From contig DFKH01000050.1 in NCBI GenBank assembly GCA_002373815.1, positions 1 through 14,004 on the forward strand: a stretch of 14,004 bases of DNA, read 5' to 3'. Position 1 is the stretch's first letter. Each line of letters begins with the position of its first letter. A model generated the notes under the pieces. That model had not been told where the DNA came from. It was given only the letters and a program-made list of their open reading frames with translations, and did no database searches. Shown one piece after another: positions 1-6,853 of this stretch. Made by a program: the position numbers and the translations under genes. The stretch is from Alphaproteobacteria bacterium UBA3650. GTDB lineage: Bacteria; Pseudomonadota; Alphaproteobacteria; CAAHEQ01; UBA3637.

Positions 1-25
1 TAAAACGCCAAATTTTTCTTAACAT
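1..25 (-). CDS. 5' end of an unidentified gene following the pseudouridine synthase (partial)
   Basis: Only the first codons are visible, reading M-L-R-K-I-W-R-F before the window ends. An AAGGAG Shine-Dalgarno lies inside the last codons of the upstream gene (about 31-36), 5 bases before the ATG at 25. A second ATG at 28 overlaps the upstream TAA as TAATG but sits too close to the Shine-Dalgarno, so I prefer 25. The overlap suggests translational coupling to the pseudouridine synthase. Too little sequence is present to name a family. In many Alphaproteobacteria the gene after this RluC-type synthase is a HAD-family phosphatase, but nothing visible here tests that. Confidence 0.5.
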
Positions 26-27
26 CA

Positions 28-990
28 TTACTCCTTTTTCAAAAATTCAAATGGCTTTTTTTGTTCTTTTTCATCAAAGCCTAACAAATGAAAAGTTGCC
101 TTCATATGGGGTGGAAGTTCAGCTATTACTTGAATCAATTTTCCTGATTTAGGATTTTTAATTTCAATTGCTCGAGCATGTAAATGCAGCCCTTTCCCCA
201 TTTCTGGCAAACTCTGGTTGCCATATTTTTCATCCCCTAGGATAGGGGTTTTTAAAATTTCTGTCAAGTGGACACGTAATTGATGTGTGCGCCCTGTTAG
301 GGGACTGAGTGCTAACCAAGATGCTTTTTTCCCAGCACTATCAATCACTTCATAAACGGAAATGGCTTTATCACCTTGTTCAAAATCAACGATTACTTTA
401 TCTTGAGCTTTGGTCAGTGGTGTGTCAATTTTGCCCGAGAGAAGTTGTGGTTTCCCAGCCACAATAGCCCAATATACTTTATGAACGGCTCGTGTTTTGA
501 ATGCTTCGGTCAGTTTTGCAGCGATATTCGCTGAGCGTGCCAGCACTAATACACCTGATGTTTCTTTATCAAGGCGGTGAACTAGGCGAGGTTTCTCATC
601 TTTTTCAAAACGAAGAGCATCCAACAAGCCATCAATGTGATGGGTAGTTTTGCTACCCCCTTGAACAGCTAATCCTGCAGGTTTATTCAAAATAATCATC
701 TCGTCATCTTTATAAATGACCATATCTTGCATCATTTGAATGTCTTTTTTTGCAAGTCGTAAGGGGGTATTGTCGCGTTTAGGTGTGTCCAACGGGGGAA
801 TGCGAATTTCATCGCCGGTATGTACATGTGTCCCAGCGGTTGTTTTTGCTTTATTGAGTTTGATGTTTTTGTTTTTAATCAGGCGTTCTAACATGCCATG
901 TTTTAAATCAGGATAGTGGCGTTGAAACCAACGATCTAAACGGATATCATTATCTTTTTCATCAACTATGGCAAATTCCACGCTTGTCAT
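28..990 (-). CDS. rluC: RluC/RluD-family 23S rRNA pseudouridine synthase
   Basis: Converts uridines to pseudouridines in large-subunit rRNA in the cytoplasm. The 320-residue length fits the RluA/RluC/RluD family. Residues about 15-65 form an S4-like RNA-binding domain (R-L-D-R-W near the start). The catalytic domain follows, with I-L-N-K-P-A-G at 100-106 and the family signature H-R-L-D-K-E-T-S-G at 138-146; D141 is the expected catalytic aspartate. Later motifs include L-T-G-R-T-H-Q-L-R-V-H and G-D-x-K-Y-G. The ATG at 990 is preceded by GGGAG at good spacing and by its own promoter. It follows rarA on the same strand after 52 bases and appears coupled to a further gene. RluC rather than RluD is an inference from S4 type and gene order; the exact target uridines cannot be read from sequence. 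Confidence 0.92.
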   Translation of the reverse strand: MTSVEFAIVDEKDNDIRLDRWFQRHYPDLKHGMLERLIKNKNIKLNKAKTTAGTHVHTGDEIRIPPLDTPKRDNTPLRLAKKDIQMMQDMVIYKDDEMIILNKPAGLAVQGGSKTTHHIDGLLDALRFEKDEKPRLVHRLDKETSGVLVLARSANIAAKLTEAFKTRAVHKVYWAIVAGKPQLLSGKIDTPLTKAQDKVIVDFEQGDKAISVYEVIDSAGKKASWLALSPLTGRTHQLRVHLTEILKTPILGDEKYGNQSLPEMGKGLHLHARAIEIKNPKSGKLIQVIAELPPHMKATFHLLGFDEKEQKKPFEFLKKE

Positions 991-1010
991 TTTCTTCTCC
1001 CTTTATGGGC

Positions 1011-1039
1011 ATCATAACTGAAAAAGTGGTAAAATGCAA
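1011..1039 (-). promoter_or_regulatory. sigma70-type promoter of the pseudouridine synthase gene
   Basis: On the minus strand a -35 TTGCAT (1034-1039) and a -10 TATGAT (1011-1016) are separated by exactly 17 bases. The expected start of transcription is near 1004, giving a short leader that carries the GGGAG ribosome site. The promoter begins only a few bases after the rarA stop codon, so the synthase can be expressed independently of rarA. Confidence 0.6.
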
Positions 1040-1042
1040 GAG

Positions 1043-2344
1043 TTAGGAAGCATTTTTTTTCAATTTTTTACGAAGGCTATTCCAATAATCTAAGCGTTTT
1101 TGAATTTCGCGTTCAAAGCCACGTTCGGCAGGATGGTAAAAGATGTGATGGCCGATTTCATTGGGGAAGTATTCTTGTCCTGAAAAACCATCTTTTGTAT
1201 CTGGATCGTATTGATAGCCTTTGGCATAACCAATTTCTGACATTAGTTTTGTTGGCGCATTTAGGATGTGTTTCGGGGGCATCAAAGAATCTGTTTCACG
1301 TGCGGTCTTGATGGCGTTATTCCAAGCGCGATATACGCTGATTGACTTTGGTGCGGTTGCCAAATAAACAGCCAAAGCCGCGACTGCTAAATCTCCCTCA
1401 GGAGAACCCAAGCGCTCATAGCTGTTCCAAGCGTTGATGGCTTGAACAAGCGCTTGAGGGTCAGCGAGTCCGATATCTTCCGAGGCAAAACGTGTCATGC
1501 GGCGCAAGATGTATTTCATGTCTTCACCTGCTGTCACCATACGTGCTAACCAATATAAAGCAGCATCTGGATCAGAGCCACGCAAAGATTTGTGTAGAGC
1601 GGAGATTAAATTATAATGTCCTTCACGATCTTTATCGTAGTTGGGTAGGCGCTTTTGAAGGAGTTTTTCCAATTCCGTTTTATCCAAAATTTCATCTTTG
1701 ACAGCGTATTGATAAACAGCTTCAATCAAATTGATAAAATAGCGTCCATCTCCGTCAGCCAATGCGCATAAGTATTCACGTCCGACATCATCTAGCGGTA
1801 AGGGTTTTTGCATAATTTTTTCTGCACGATGAGCCAGCTCCATTAGGGCGTTGGTATCTAATCTGTTTAAAACAAAAACTTTACAACGTGATAACAAAGC
1901 GCCGTTTAACTCAAAGCTGGGATTTTCTGTTGTGGCACCTACTAAAATGATGGTGCCGTCTTCTACATAGGGTAAAAAGCCATCTTGTTGGGCACGATTA
2001 AAACGATGAATTTCATCTACAAACAACAAGGTTCCTTGCCCTGCCATGCGACGGCGTTTTGCTTCATCAAAGACTTTACGTAAATCGGCCACGCCAGAAA
2101 AAACAGCAGATAATTGTTCGAAATGTAGATTTGTTTGTTCCGCTAAGATACGAGCGATTGTTGTTTTACCGCAACCAGGGGGGCCCCACAATATAAAACT
2201 GGACAAGTTTTGATTTTGAATCATACGAGCCAATGGGCCTTTTTCTCCCAATAAATGAGATTGTCCCACCACTTCATCTAAATGTGTGGGGCGCATTTTG
2301 TCCGCAAGAGGCTTGTGCGTCAATGTTTCAAATAAACTTGTCAT
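1043..2344 (-). CDS. rarA: Replication-associated recombination protein A (RarA/MgsA, AAA+ ATPase)
   Basis: Clamp-loader-like AAA+ ATPase that acts at stalled replication forks and single-strand/double-strand junctions. With the start at 2344 the product has 433 residues, normal for the family. Walker A is G-P-P-G-C-G-K-T at 54-61, Walker B is L-F-V-D-E-I-H-R-F with D110/E111, sensor 1 is G-A-T-T-E-N-P-S-F at 136-144, and the S-R-C arginine finger is at 152-154. The C-terminal half (D-P-D-A-A-L-Y-W, E-D-I-G-L-A-D-P) is the RarA-specific tetramerisation part. A longer reading begins at a TTG at 2371, but that codon lies within the promoter spacer, so the ATG at 2344 (M-T-S-L-F-E-T-L) is chosen. 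There is no Shine-Dalgarno, and the -10 box ends 6 bases before the ATG, so the mRNA is probably leaderless. Confidence 0.95.
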   Translation of the reverse strand: MTSLFETLTHKPLADKMRPTHLDEVVGQSHLLGEKGPLARMIQNQNLSSFILWGPPGCGKTTIARILAEQTNLHFEQLSAVFSGVADLRKVFDEAKRRRMAGQGTLLFVDEIHRFNRAQQDGFLPYVEDGTIILVGATTENPSFELNGALLSRCKVFVLNRLDTNALMELAHRAEKIMQKPLPLDDVGREYLCALADGDGRYFINLIEAVYQYAVKDEILDKTELEKLLQKRLPNYDKDREGHYNLISALHKSLRGSDPDAALYWLARMVTAGEDMKYILRRMTRFASEDIGLADPQALVQAINAWNSYERLGSPEGDLAVAALAVYLATAPKSISVYRAWNNAIKTARETDSLMPPKHILNAPTKLMSEIGYAKGYQYDPDTKDGFSGQEYFPNEIGHHIFYHPAERGFEREIQKRLDYWNSLRKKLKKNAS

Positions 2345-2350
2345 AGGAAC

Positions 2351-2379
2351 AGTATAGCAAACTCGTTGCAAAAAGGCAA
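2351..2379 (-). promoter_or_regulatory. rarA promoter, predicted to give a leaderless transcript
   Basis: Minus-strand -35 TTGCCT (2374-2379), 17-base spacer, -10 TATACT (2351-2356) with an extended TGC before it. Six bases separate the -10 from the ATG at 2344, which places the A of the start codon at the expected +1. It is divergent from the promoter at 2397-2425. Confidence 0.65.
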
Positions 2380-2396
2380 CTTTTTAAAGAATATGC

Positions 2397-2425
2397 TTGC
2401 TTATTTTTTGCGAATTTGTTAGTCT
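2397..2425 (+). promoter_or_regulatory. probable promoter of the DUF4139 / TrhA operon
   Basis: A TTGCTT (2397-2402) and a TAGTCT (2420-2425) are 17 bases apart. The -10 is a weaker match than the others in this window. A strong TAAGGAGGT ribosome site follows at 2435-2443, 3 bases before the ATG at 2447. Confidence 0.4.
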
Positions 2426-2446
2426 GGTAAGTGGTAAGGAGGTATC

Positions 2447-3832
2447 ATGAAGTCAATTTTATGTTTGTTGGGTATGTGTTCTAGTGTGGTGTATGCTGGG
2501 GAGACCCTTGTTCCGATGTCAGCGCAACAGGGTATGAATGTTACCATTTATAATGAAAATCGTGCTTTGATAAAGGATGAACGACGGGTCAATTTAAGCG
2601 CAGGTATGAATGAATTGGCTTTTCAAGGTGTTTCGGCCAATATGATGCCTCAAACAGCTCTTTTAAAGGGCGTTGGTCTGTCTACTCGCGAACAAAATTT
2701 CAATTTTGATTTGTTGACAAAGGAAGCGTTGTTAAGAAAATCTGTGGGACAAAAAGTGACAGTGGAATACATCGATCCTGCCACAGGTAAAGTCAATCGT
2801 GAGGTGGCAGAAGTTTTAGCTTATAATAATGCAAAGCCTGTATTAAAAATTGGTGATAAGATTGAGACAGATTATCCAGGGCGTGTGGTTTTTGATTCAA
2901 TTCCTGAAAATTTAAGGGCTGAGCCAACATTGACTGTTTCTGCGGTGGCAGATAAGGCGGGTACTGAAACAGTTGAATTGGATTATTTAACAACGGGCCT
3001 TTCATGGAAGTCTGATTATGTGGCAAAGTTGAATGCTGATGAAACAAAGATGAATTTGAATGGTTTTGTGACATTGACGAATCATTCAGGTGCTGATTAT
3101 AAAAAGGCTCTTTTGCAATTAGTTGCAGGAGATGTGAATATTGTGCGTGAGTATGTGGAGAGACCACGTATGGTGATGGCTGCCAAAGCTGTGATGGCTG
3201 ATGGGGCAGTGTTAAATACAATGACACCAGAAGCGTTAACGGACTTTTATATCTATACAGTACCGCATAAAACAGATTTGTTATCTAATCAAACAAAACA
3301 GGTTGCTCTTCTTTCCGCAACGGATATTGATGTCCATAAAACGTATGAGCTTGATCGTCCATTTGGGGTATATGATACCGAAATGAAAAAGATGAAACCA
3401 GATATCTATGTAAGTTTTGAAAACTCTGAGAAAAATAAACTGGGGCAGCCTTTGCCAAAGGGAACTATCCGTTTGTATAAGGAAGATGCAAAAGGGAATA
3501 TGCAATTTGTGGGTGAGGATCGTATCAATCACACCGCAGATAAGGAAAAAGTGCGCTTACGTATAGGTACTTCGTTCAATTTAACTGTTGATATGAAGCG
3601 TATTGCCTTTAGAAAGTTATCGGAGAAAACTCAGATGGGGACATATGAAGTTGTCTTTAAAAATGGTTCTGATAAAGCAACTGATGTGCAATTGACTTTA
3701 AATTTTCCGGATAATTTTAAGCTGATGGAGGAAAGTTTGAAGGGAGATCGGATAACCTCTAACACGATTAAATGGATTGTGCCTGTTCCTGAAAAAGGTG
3801 AAACAAAGTTAACTTATAAGGTTCAATATTGA
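2447..3832 (+). CDS. Secreted DUF4139 domain-containing protein
   Basis: A 461-residue exported protein. Residues 1-17 form a signal peptide with a V-Y-A cleavage site before G18, so the mature protein should be periplasmic or outer-membrane associated. The N-terminal region from about 30 (V-T-I-Y-N-E-N-R-A-L-I) resembles the beta-rich domain found before DUF4139. The segment L-T-T-G-L-S-W-K-S-D-Y from about 181, followed by L-T-N-H-S-G-A-D-Y and L-Q-L-V-A-G-D-V-N, is characteristic of DUF4139. The C-terminus (E-V-V-F-K-N-G-S-D through P-D-N-F-K) looks like another beta-sandwich. The biochemical role of DUF4139 proteins is not established to my knowledge. A perfect TAAGGAGGT site fixes the start. 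The next gene follows after 13 bases, so the two are probably co-transcribed. Confidence 0.85.
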   Translation: MKSILCLLGMCSSVVYAGETLVPMSAQQGMNVTIYNENRALIKDERRVNLSAGMNELAFQGVSANMMPQTALLKGVGLSTREQNFNFDLLTKEALLRKSVGQKVTVEYIDPATGKVNREVAEVLAYNNAKPVLKIGDKIETDYPGRVVFDSIPENLRAEPTLTVSAVADKAGTETVELDYLTTGLSWKSDYVAKLNADETKMNLNGFVTLTNHSGADYKKALLQLVAGDVNIVREYVERPRMVMAAKAVMADGAVLNTMTPEALTDFYIYTVPHKTDLLSNQTKQVALLSATDIDVHKTYELDRPFGVYDTEMKKMKPDIYVSFENSEKNKLGQPLPKGTIRLYKEDAKGNMQFVGEDRINHTADKEKVRLRIGTSFNLTVDMKRIAFRKLSEKTQMGTYEVVFKNGSDKATDVQLTLNFPDNFKLMEESLKGDRITSNTIKWIVPVPEKGETKLTYKVQY

Positions 3833-3845
3833 AAGGCAAATTTGA

Positions 3846-4499
3846 ATGACTGATACTGTTATGCGTTCCTATACAATTGGGGAAGAAATTTGGCATTGTA
3901 CAATTCATGGTATAGGCATTATTTTGTCCATTGCAGGTTTGGTTATTTTGGCGGCTTTATCAGCCATTCATGGAAATGCTTGGACGGTTGTATCTACTGT
4001 TATTTTTGGGGTTAGTATGGTTCTTTTGTATACTGCGTCAACGCTGTATCATGCTGTGCCGAATCAAGAAGCCAAAAAGGTTTTGAAAAAATTTGATCAT
4101 ATTGCGATTTATTATTTGATTGCAGGAACCTATACCCCTTTTTTGCTGGTTACTTTGCGTGGTGTTGTTGGGTGGACAATTTTTGGTATTATTTGGGGGT
4201 TGGCTATTTTGGGTACAATTTTAAAATTGGTCTTGAGTAGTTCTGGTACTAAATTATGGTCGATTGGATTGTATTTATTGATGGGTTGGATGATTATTTT
4301 TGCCTCAAAAAGAGTATTTGAGGAATTGCCACGTATGGCTTTGGTCTTTTTGATTTTAGGCGGCTTGTGCTATACTTTCGGGATTATTTTTTATGTTTGG
4401 AAAAGTAAAAAATATACACATGCTATTTGGCATTCTATGGTTTTGGCAGGAACGATTATGCATTTTTTTGCGGTCTTATTTGGTTGCGTTTTGCGTTGA
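3846..4499 (+). CDS. trhA: Hemolysin III / TrhA family membrane protein (PAQR superfamily)
   Basis: A 217-residue polytopic inner-membrane protein of the bacterial hemolysin III/PAQR-like family, some members of which help to maintain membrane energetics. About seven hydrophobic helices are visible. The expected metal-site residues are S65 and H69 in T-A-S-T-L-Y-H, D84 in K-F-D-H-I-A-I-Y-Y, and H192/H196 in H-A-I-W-H-S-M. The motif A-G-T-Y-T-P-F-L at 93-100 is also diagnostic. The length is typical. It lies 13 bases after the DUF4139 gene, with a weak AAAGG upstream. Its last 24 bases overlap the convergent polyferredoxin gene. Despite the historical name, hemolysis is not implied; transport or membrane homeostasis is the safer reading. 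Confidence 0.9.
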   Translation: MTDTVMRSYTIGEEIWHCTIHGIGIILSIAGLVILAALSAIHGNAWTVVSTVIFGVSMVLLYTASTLYHAVPNQEAKKVLKKFDHIAIYYLIAGTYTPFLLVTLRGVVGWTIFGIIWGLAILGTILKLVLSSSGTKLWSIGLYLLMGWMIIFASKRVFEELPRMALVFLILGGLCYTFGIIFYVWKSKKYTHAIWHSMVLAGTIMHFFAVLFGCVLR

Positions 4500-4940
4500 T
4501 TTTTGTATTGGAAATAGACAACGATAACTTAAACACTTTTGGGGACAGTTATTTATACACTGCATACAATTGATGCAATTAGGGTGACGTACAAAATTCG
4601 TTTTGTCTACGCAAATATTCATAGGACATTTTTTTGAACATAGATGACAGTGAATACAGCGGTTGTTGTTGCGTTTGATTCCAAATAGTCGAAGGGGGGA
4701 GCAAATGCCATATAGCGCGCCCATTGTACAAAAATAATTGCAAAAGGGACGATCGATAAAAAGTGATAGCGCAATAAATAAAATTAAAATAGAAATACTT
4801 GTACCCGTTAATGTTCCGATGAATAAGCGATGTACAAAGGCACTTCTGGCGCCTAATAGCGCAAAAGAAAATCCCCAAAAGCTGATTATTAAAAAGAGGT
4901 ATCTAAAAATTTGCAAAAAACGTTGAATGTGATGCGGCAT
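4476..4940 (-). CDS. NapH-like membrane polyferredoxin, C-terminal part (frameshifted gene)
   Basis: Second reading-frame segment of a gene that starts at 5161. It carries two or three membrane helices (about 12-30 and 45-63), then a C-N-Y-F-C-T-M-G-A motif (C67, C71). Two complete 4Fe-4S ferredoxin motifs follow, C95-x2-C98-x2-C101-x3-C105 and C122-x2-C125-x2-C128-x3-C132, each with a proline after the last Cys. This is the NapH/MauN/NosR-like electron-transfer arrangement. The ATG at 4940 has no Shine-Dalgarno and sits mid-domain compared with intact relatives, so independent translation is unlikely. The in-frame sequence just upstream (K-I-P-H-Y-Q-M-P-H-H) continues the family linker. Joined to the N-terminal part it would give about 229 residues. 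Its 3' end overlaps the convergent TrhA gene. Confidence 0.75.
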   Translation of the reverse strand: MPHHIQRFLQIFRYLFLIISFWGFSFALLGARSAFVHRLFIGTLTGTSISILILFIALSLFIDRPFCNYFCTMGALYGICSPLRLFGIKRNNNRCIHCHLCSKKCPMNICVDKTNFVRHPNCINCMQCINNCPQKCLSYRCLFPIQKSTQNATK

Positions 4941-5161
4941 TTGATAATGAGGTATTTTAAGTGCCTAGCAAAATGTCCAATCCATTCTTGCAATGTACCA
5001 AATGGACAAATCCATCCACAAAAGAAAACACCTACAAAAAAAATGGTTAAAAATAATTGTTGCCCGATTATTTCAGAACTGGGTAGTATTGGCCACCAAA
5101 GACCAATTAAAAACAGGGCTTGAATCGTGTAACGCAGATATTGAATCCAATTTATTTTCAT
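4889..5161 (-). CDS. NapH-like membrane polyferredoxin, N-terminal part (frameshifted gene)
   Basis: First segment of the same gene. It encodes an N-terminal helix (about 10-26), a second helix (36-48), and the C-G-W-I-C-P-F-G-T-L-Q-E-W motif (C48, C52) typical of NapH-type integral-membrane 4Fe-4S proteins. After H-L-K at about 67-69 the frame runs into unrelated sequence and stops at 4889. One extra A in the T run at 4955-4958 (A run on the coding strand) would join it to the C-terminal part. The start overlaps the stop of the flavin reductase-rubredoxin gene by 4 bases (ATGA), a sign of translational coupling. The pair therefore probably forms one electron-transfer module. Whether the break is genuine or a sequencing error cannot be told from this window. 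Confidence 0.75.
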   Translation of the reverse strand: MKINWIQYLRYTIQALFLIGLWWPILPSSEIIGQQLFLTIFFVGVFFCGWICPFGTLQEWIGHFARHLKYLIIKCRITFNVFCKFLDTSF

Positions 5162-5757
5162 TCTTCTATAAATACACTTTTGGGTTGATTACATAAAGGA
5201 CATACCCAATCATCTGGTAAATTTTCAAAAGGGATTTCTCCATCATAGATATATCCACATACGCTGCATTTCCAATGTTTTTGAATTTTATGGGCTGTTT
5301 TTTTCGCTTGATAGTCGGCGTATAAAAGTGGATTGGCCATTGTGCCTGATTGACCATCTACTACGTCACATAAAAAGACATGATGTCCGCTTGTCAATGT
5401 TGTTTCTTTAACTTTTAAAAACATGTATGCAACGGCATTTTGATAAACAGGTAAATCGTGGAATAGGTTATGTTTCGTTTGGCTCCATTTGTTTGTGTCA
5501 CGAGATGTGTGTGTTCCAAACAGGTCAATCAATTCAAGGGGGGTATCATATGGCAGAACTGATAGAGTTAATTCTTGGGTCCTTAATACATTTTCCATTG
5601 TGTATGAGGCATTATTCATAGAAACAATTACTTGTTGAGGGGTTGTTTCTACTACCATCACAGAATCAATGCAACTGCCAACAAAACGTCCTGTGGTATC
5701 TTTTGCCCCAGTTAAATAAACACCATGTGAAATTTTAAAAAGAGCTTCTAAATCCAT
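5158..5757 (-). CDS. Flavin reductase-like domain fused to a C-terminal rubredoxin
   Basis: A 199-residue electron-transfer protein. Residues 1 to about 155 form an FMN-binding split-barrel flavin reductase-like domain (G-V-Y-L-T-G then F-V-G-S-C-I-D-S-V near the start; S-M-N-N-A-S-Y-T near 46-53). Residues 162-196 are a short rubredoxin with C164-x2-C167-G-Y-I-Y-D-G and C186-P-L-C189, lacking the longer loop of classical rubredoxins. The architecture resembles the high-molecular-weight rubredoxin (Hrb) of acetogens, which passes electrons from NAD(P)H to flavodiiron oxygen reductases or related scavengers; no such partner is in this window. AAGGAGG lies just before the ATG at 5757, with a promoter upstream. 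The polyferredoxin follows with an ATGA overlap. A role in oxygen or peroxide defence is an inference. Confidence 0.88.
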   Translation of the reverse strand: MDLEALFKISHGVYLTGAKDTTGRFVGSCIDSVMVVETTPQQVIVSMNNASYTMENVLRTQELTLSVLPYDTPLELIDLFGTHTSRDTNKWSQTKHNLFHDLPVYQNAVAYMFLKVKETTLTSGHHVFLCDVVDGQSGTMANPLLYADYQAKKTAHKIQKHWKCSVCGYIYDGEIPFENLPDDWVCPLCNQPKSVFIEE

Positions 5758-5775
5758 AAATTCCTCCTTGTCTTT

Positions 5776-5804
5776 AATATAATCTAAATCTTTTTTTTAC
5801 GCAA
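5776..5804 (-). promoter_or_regulatory. promoter of the flavin reductase-rubredoxin / polyferredoxin operon
   Basis: Minus-strand -35 TTGCGT (5799-5804), 17-base spacer that starts with eight A residues, and -10 TATATT (5776-5781). An AAGGAGG ribosome site follows before the ATG at 5757. Back to back with the promoter at 5828-5856. Confidence 0.6.
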
Positions 5805-5827
5805 GATTGAATTATATGAAAAATTAC

Positions 5828-5856
5828 TTGCTTTTTTGTTTTTTGTTCAGTATGAT
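5828..5856 (+). promoter_or_regulatory. promoter of the three-gene operon starting at 5890
   Basis: A TTGCTT -35 (5828-5833), 17-base T-rich spacer and TATGAT -10 (5851-5856). The transcript should begin near 5863, leaving a short leader with AAAAGGAG at about 5876-5883. Confidence 0.6.
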
Positions 5857-5889
5857 TGTGTTTAGAGCTATTGTTAAAAGGAGTAGAAA

Positions 5890-6468
5890 ATGAAACCTGC
5901 AGAAAGTGTTAAAGAGTTTGTGGAACGTGTCGATCAAGCAAAGAAGAAGAATCCGAAAGATTTGTCATCAGATCAAGATTTGACCATTGCGATTATGAAC
6001 TTAATTTCTATTGAGGAACATCTGGTGTTTTCTGGGGCAAAAACTGGTAAGACGTCCTTTTATGATATGGTGCAAGACGTACGTGAGTTGCGCAAGAATT
6101 TAATGTTGAAAATTATTCCCAGTTATGAAGGTGAAGTGTGGTGTATTTCAAAGCATTTACTTGCTACCTCTATGCGTTTGATGGAGGTGGGAACTAAGCA
6201 ACAATCAATGGGGAACAAAGAAGAGGCATACCAATTGTTTAACAGTGCGTATGATTTATATTGCTTGTTCTGGGGATTAAATATGAATTTAGTGGATGCC
6301 AAAGATATTCAATGGAAAACAGATAATTTGGAAGATGTTAAAAAAGAAGTGGCTGCTTTAAAAGTGGCGACTCCCACAAAAAAAGAAACTGCCGCTCCAA
6401 CAGATAATTCATTGTTTGGTCGCTTGAAGTCTGTGGTGCGTAAAGCGGTTGATTGTTGTATTGAGTAG
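5890..6468 (+). CDS. Uncharacterised helical protein, 192 residues
   Basis: I do not recognise this family. The protein has no signal peptide or membrane helix and looks cytoplasmic. Residues 1-135 are predominantly helical and rich in charged and hydrophobic residues. The region 108-130 (M-G-N-K-E-E-A-Y-Q-L-F-N-S-A-Y-D-L-Y) has the spacing of a TPR-like helix pair. Residues about 140-165 form a Lys/Ala/Thr/Pro-rich linker, and the tail (S-L-F-G-R-L-K-S-V-V-R-K-A-V-D-C-C-I-E) is a basic amphipathic helix ending in a Cys pair. A strong AAAAGGAG sets the start. It is the first gene of an operon whose next two members start 7 bases and 1 base after the preceding stop codon. This context hints at a role connected with thiol redox chemistry, which is inference only. 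Confidence 0.8.
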   Translation: MKPAESVKEFVERVDQAKKKNPKDLSSDQDLTIAIMNLISIEEHLVFSGAKTGKTSFYDMVQDVRELRKNLMLKIIPSYEGEVWCISKHLLATSMRLMEVGTKQQSMGNKEEAYQLFNSAYDLYCLFWGLNMNLVDAKDIQWKTDNLEDVKKEVAALKVATPTKKETAAPTDNSLFGRLKSVVRKAVDCCIE

Positions 6469-6474
6469 ATTGAT

Positions 6475-6852
6475 ATGAAAAAACTTTTATTTTGTTTATG
6501 CGCTGTATTTGGATTGTTCACATGGTTTTTTGTAAAAGCCACTCAGGCTGTACCTGTGAGTGAAATTCGTGATGATGAAATTTATATTTTTGTCCAACAG
6601 GGGTGTCGGCATTGTATGGCGGCGGAGAATTTTTTAAAAAATAAGTATCCAAATCTAAATGTTCAACTGAGGGATATTTCTGAGGCGCGTCATCGTAAAA
6701 TGTTTTTTGGATGTGGGGCAAAGTTTGGCTTGAATAAATTAAAAATGGGGACTCCTTTGTTTTGTATGGGGCAGCATTATATCTTAGGTTGGGATCAGAT
6801 GGCTGAGAAACAATTTGAGAGTTATGTGAAAGATTTTTTGCCTCGCGAATAA
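6475..6852 (+). CDS. Exported glutaredoxin/thioredoxin-fold CxxC protein
   Basis: A 125-residue protein with an N-terminal hydrophobic segment (about 4-20) ending in A-T-Q-A, which is either a signal peptide or a membrane anchor. A thioredoxin-type fold follows: E-I-Y-I-F-V-Q-Q-G at 35-43, an active-site C44-R-H-C47 pair, and the cis-proline motif G-T-P-L-F at 92-96, then G-W-D at 105-107. The order beta strand, CxxC, helix, cis-Pro matches glutaredoxin-like oxidoreductases. Extra cysteines occur at about 80 and 97. It should act on disulfides outside the cytoplasm, but substrates cannot be inferred. It starts 7 bases after the 192-residue gene and ends one base before the hydrolase, so all three are one operon. 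Confidence 0.82.
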   Translation: MKKLLFCLCAVFGLFTWFFVKATQAVPVSEIRDDEIYIFVQQGCRHCMAAENFLKNKYPNLNVQLRDISEARHRKMFFGCGAKFGLNKLKMGTPLFCMGQHYILGWDQMAEKQFESYVKDFLPRE

Positions 6853-6853
6853 A

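Noticed and set aside
2345..2371. N-terminal extension of rarA from a TTG at 2371
   Set aside because: The codons lie in the promoter spacer and -10 box; the RarA family sequence begins at the ATG at 2344.
2793..3227. 144-codon antisense open frame within the DUF4139 gene
   Set aside because: His/Gln/Pro/Ser-rich composition typical of a reverse-strand shadow; the sense gene has domain matches throughout and a strong ribosome site.
4948..4964. Programmed -1 frameshift in the polyferredoxin gene
   Set aside because: The C-TTA-AAA context is a poor slippery site and no downstream stem or upstream Shine-Dalgarno-like stimulator is evident; a one-base deletion explains it more simply.
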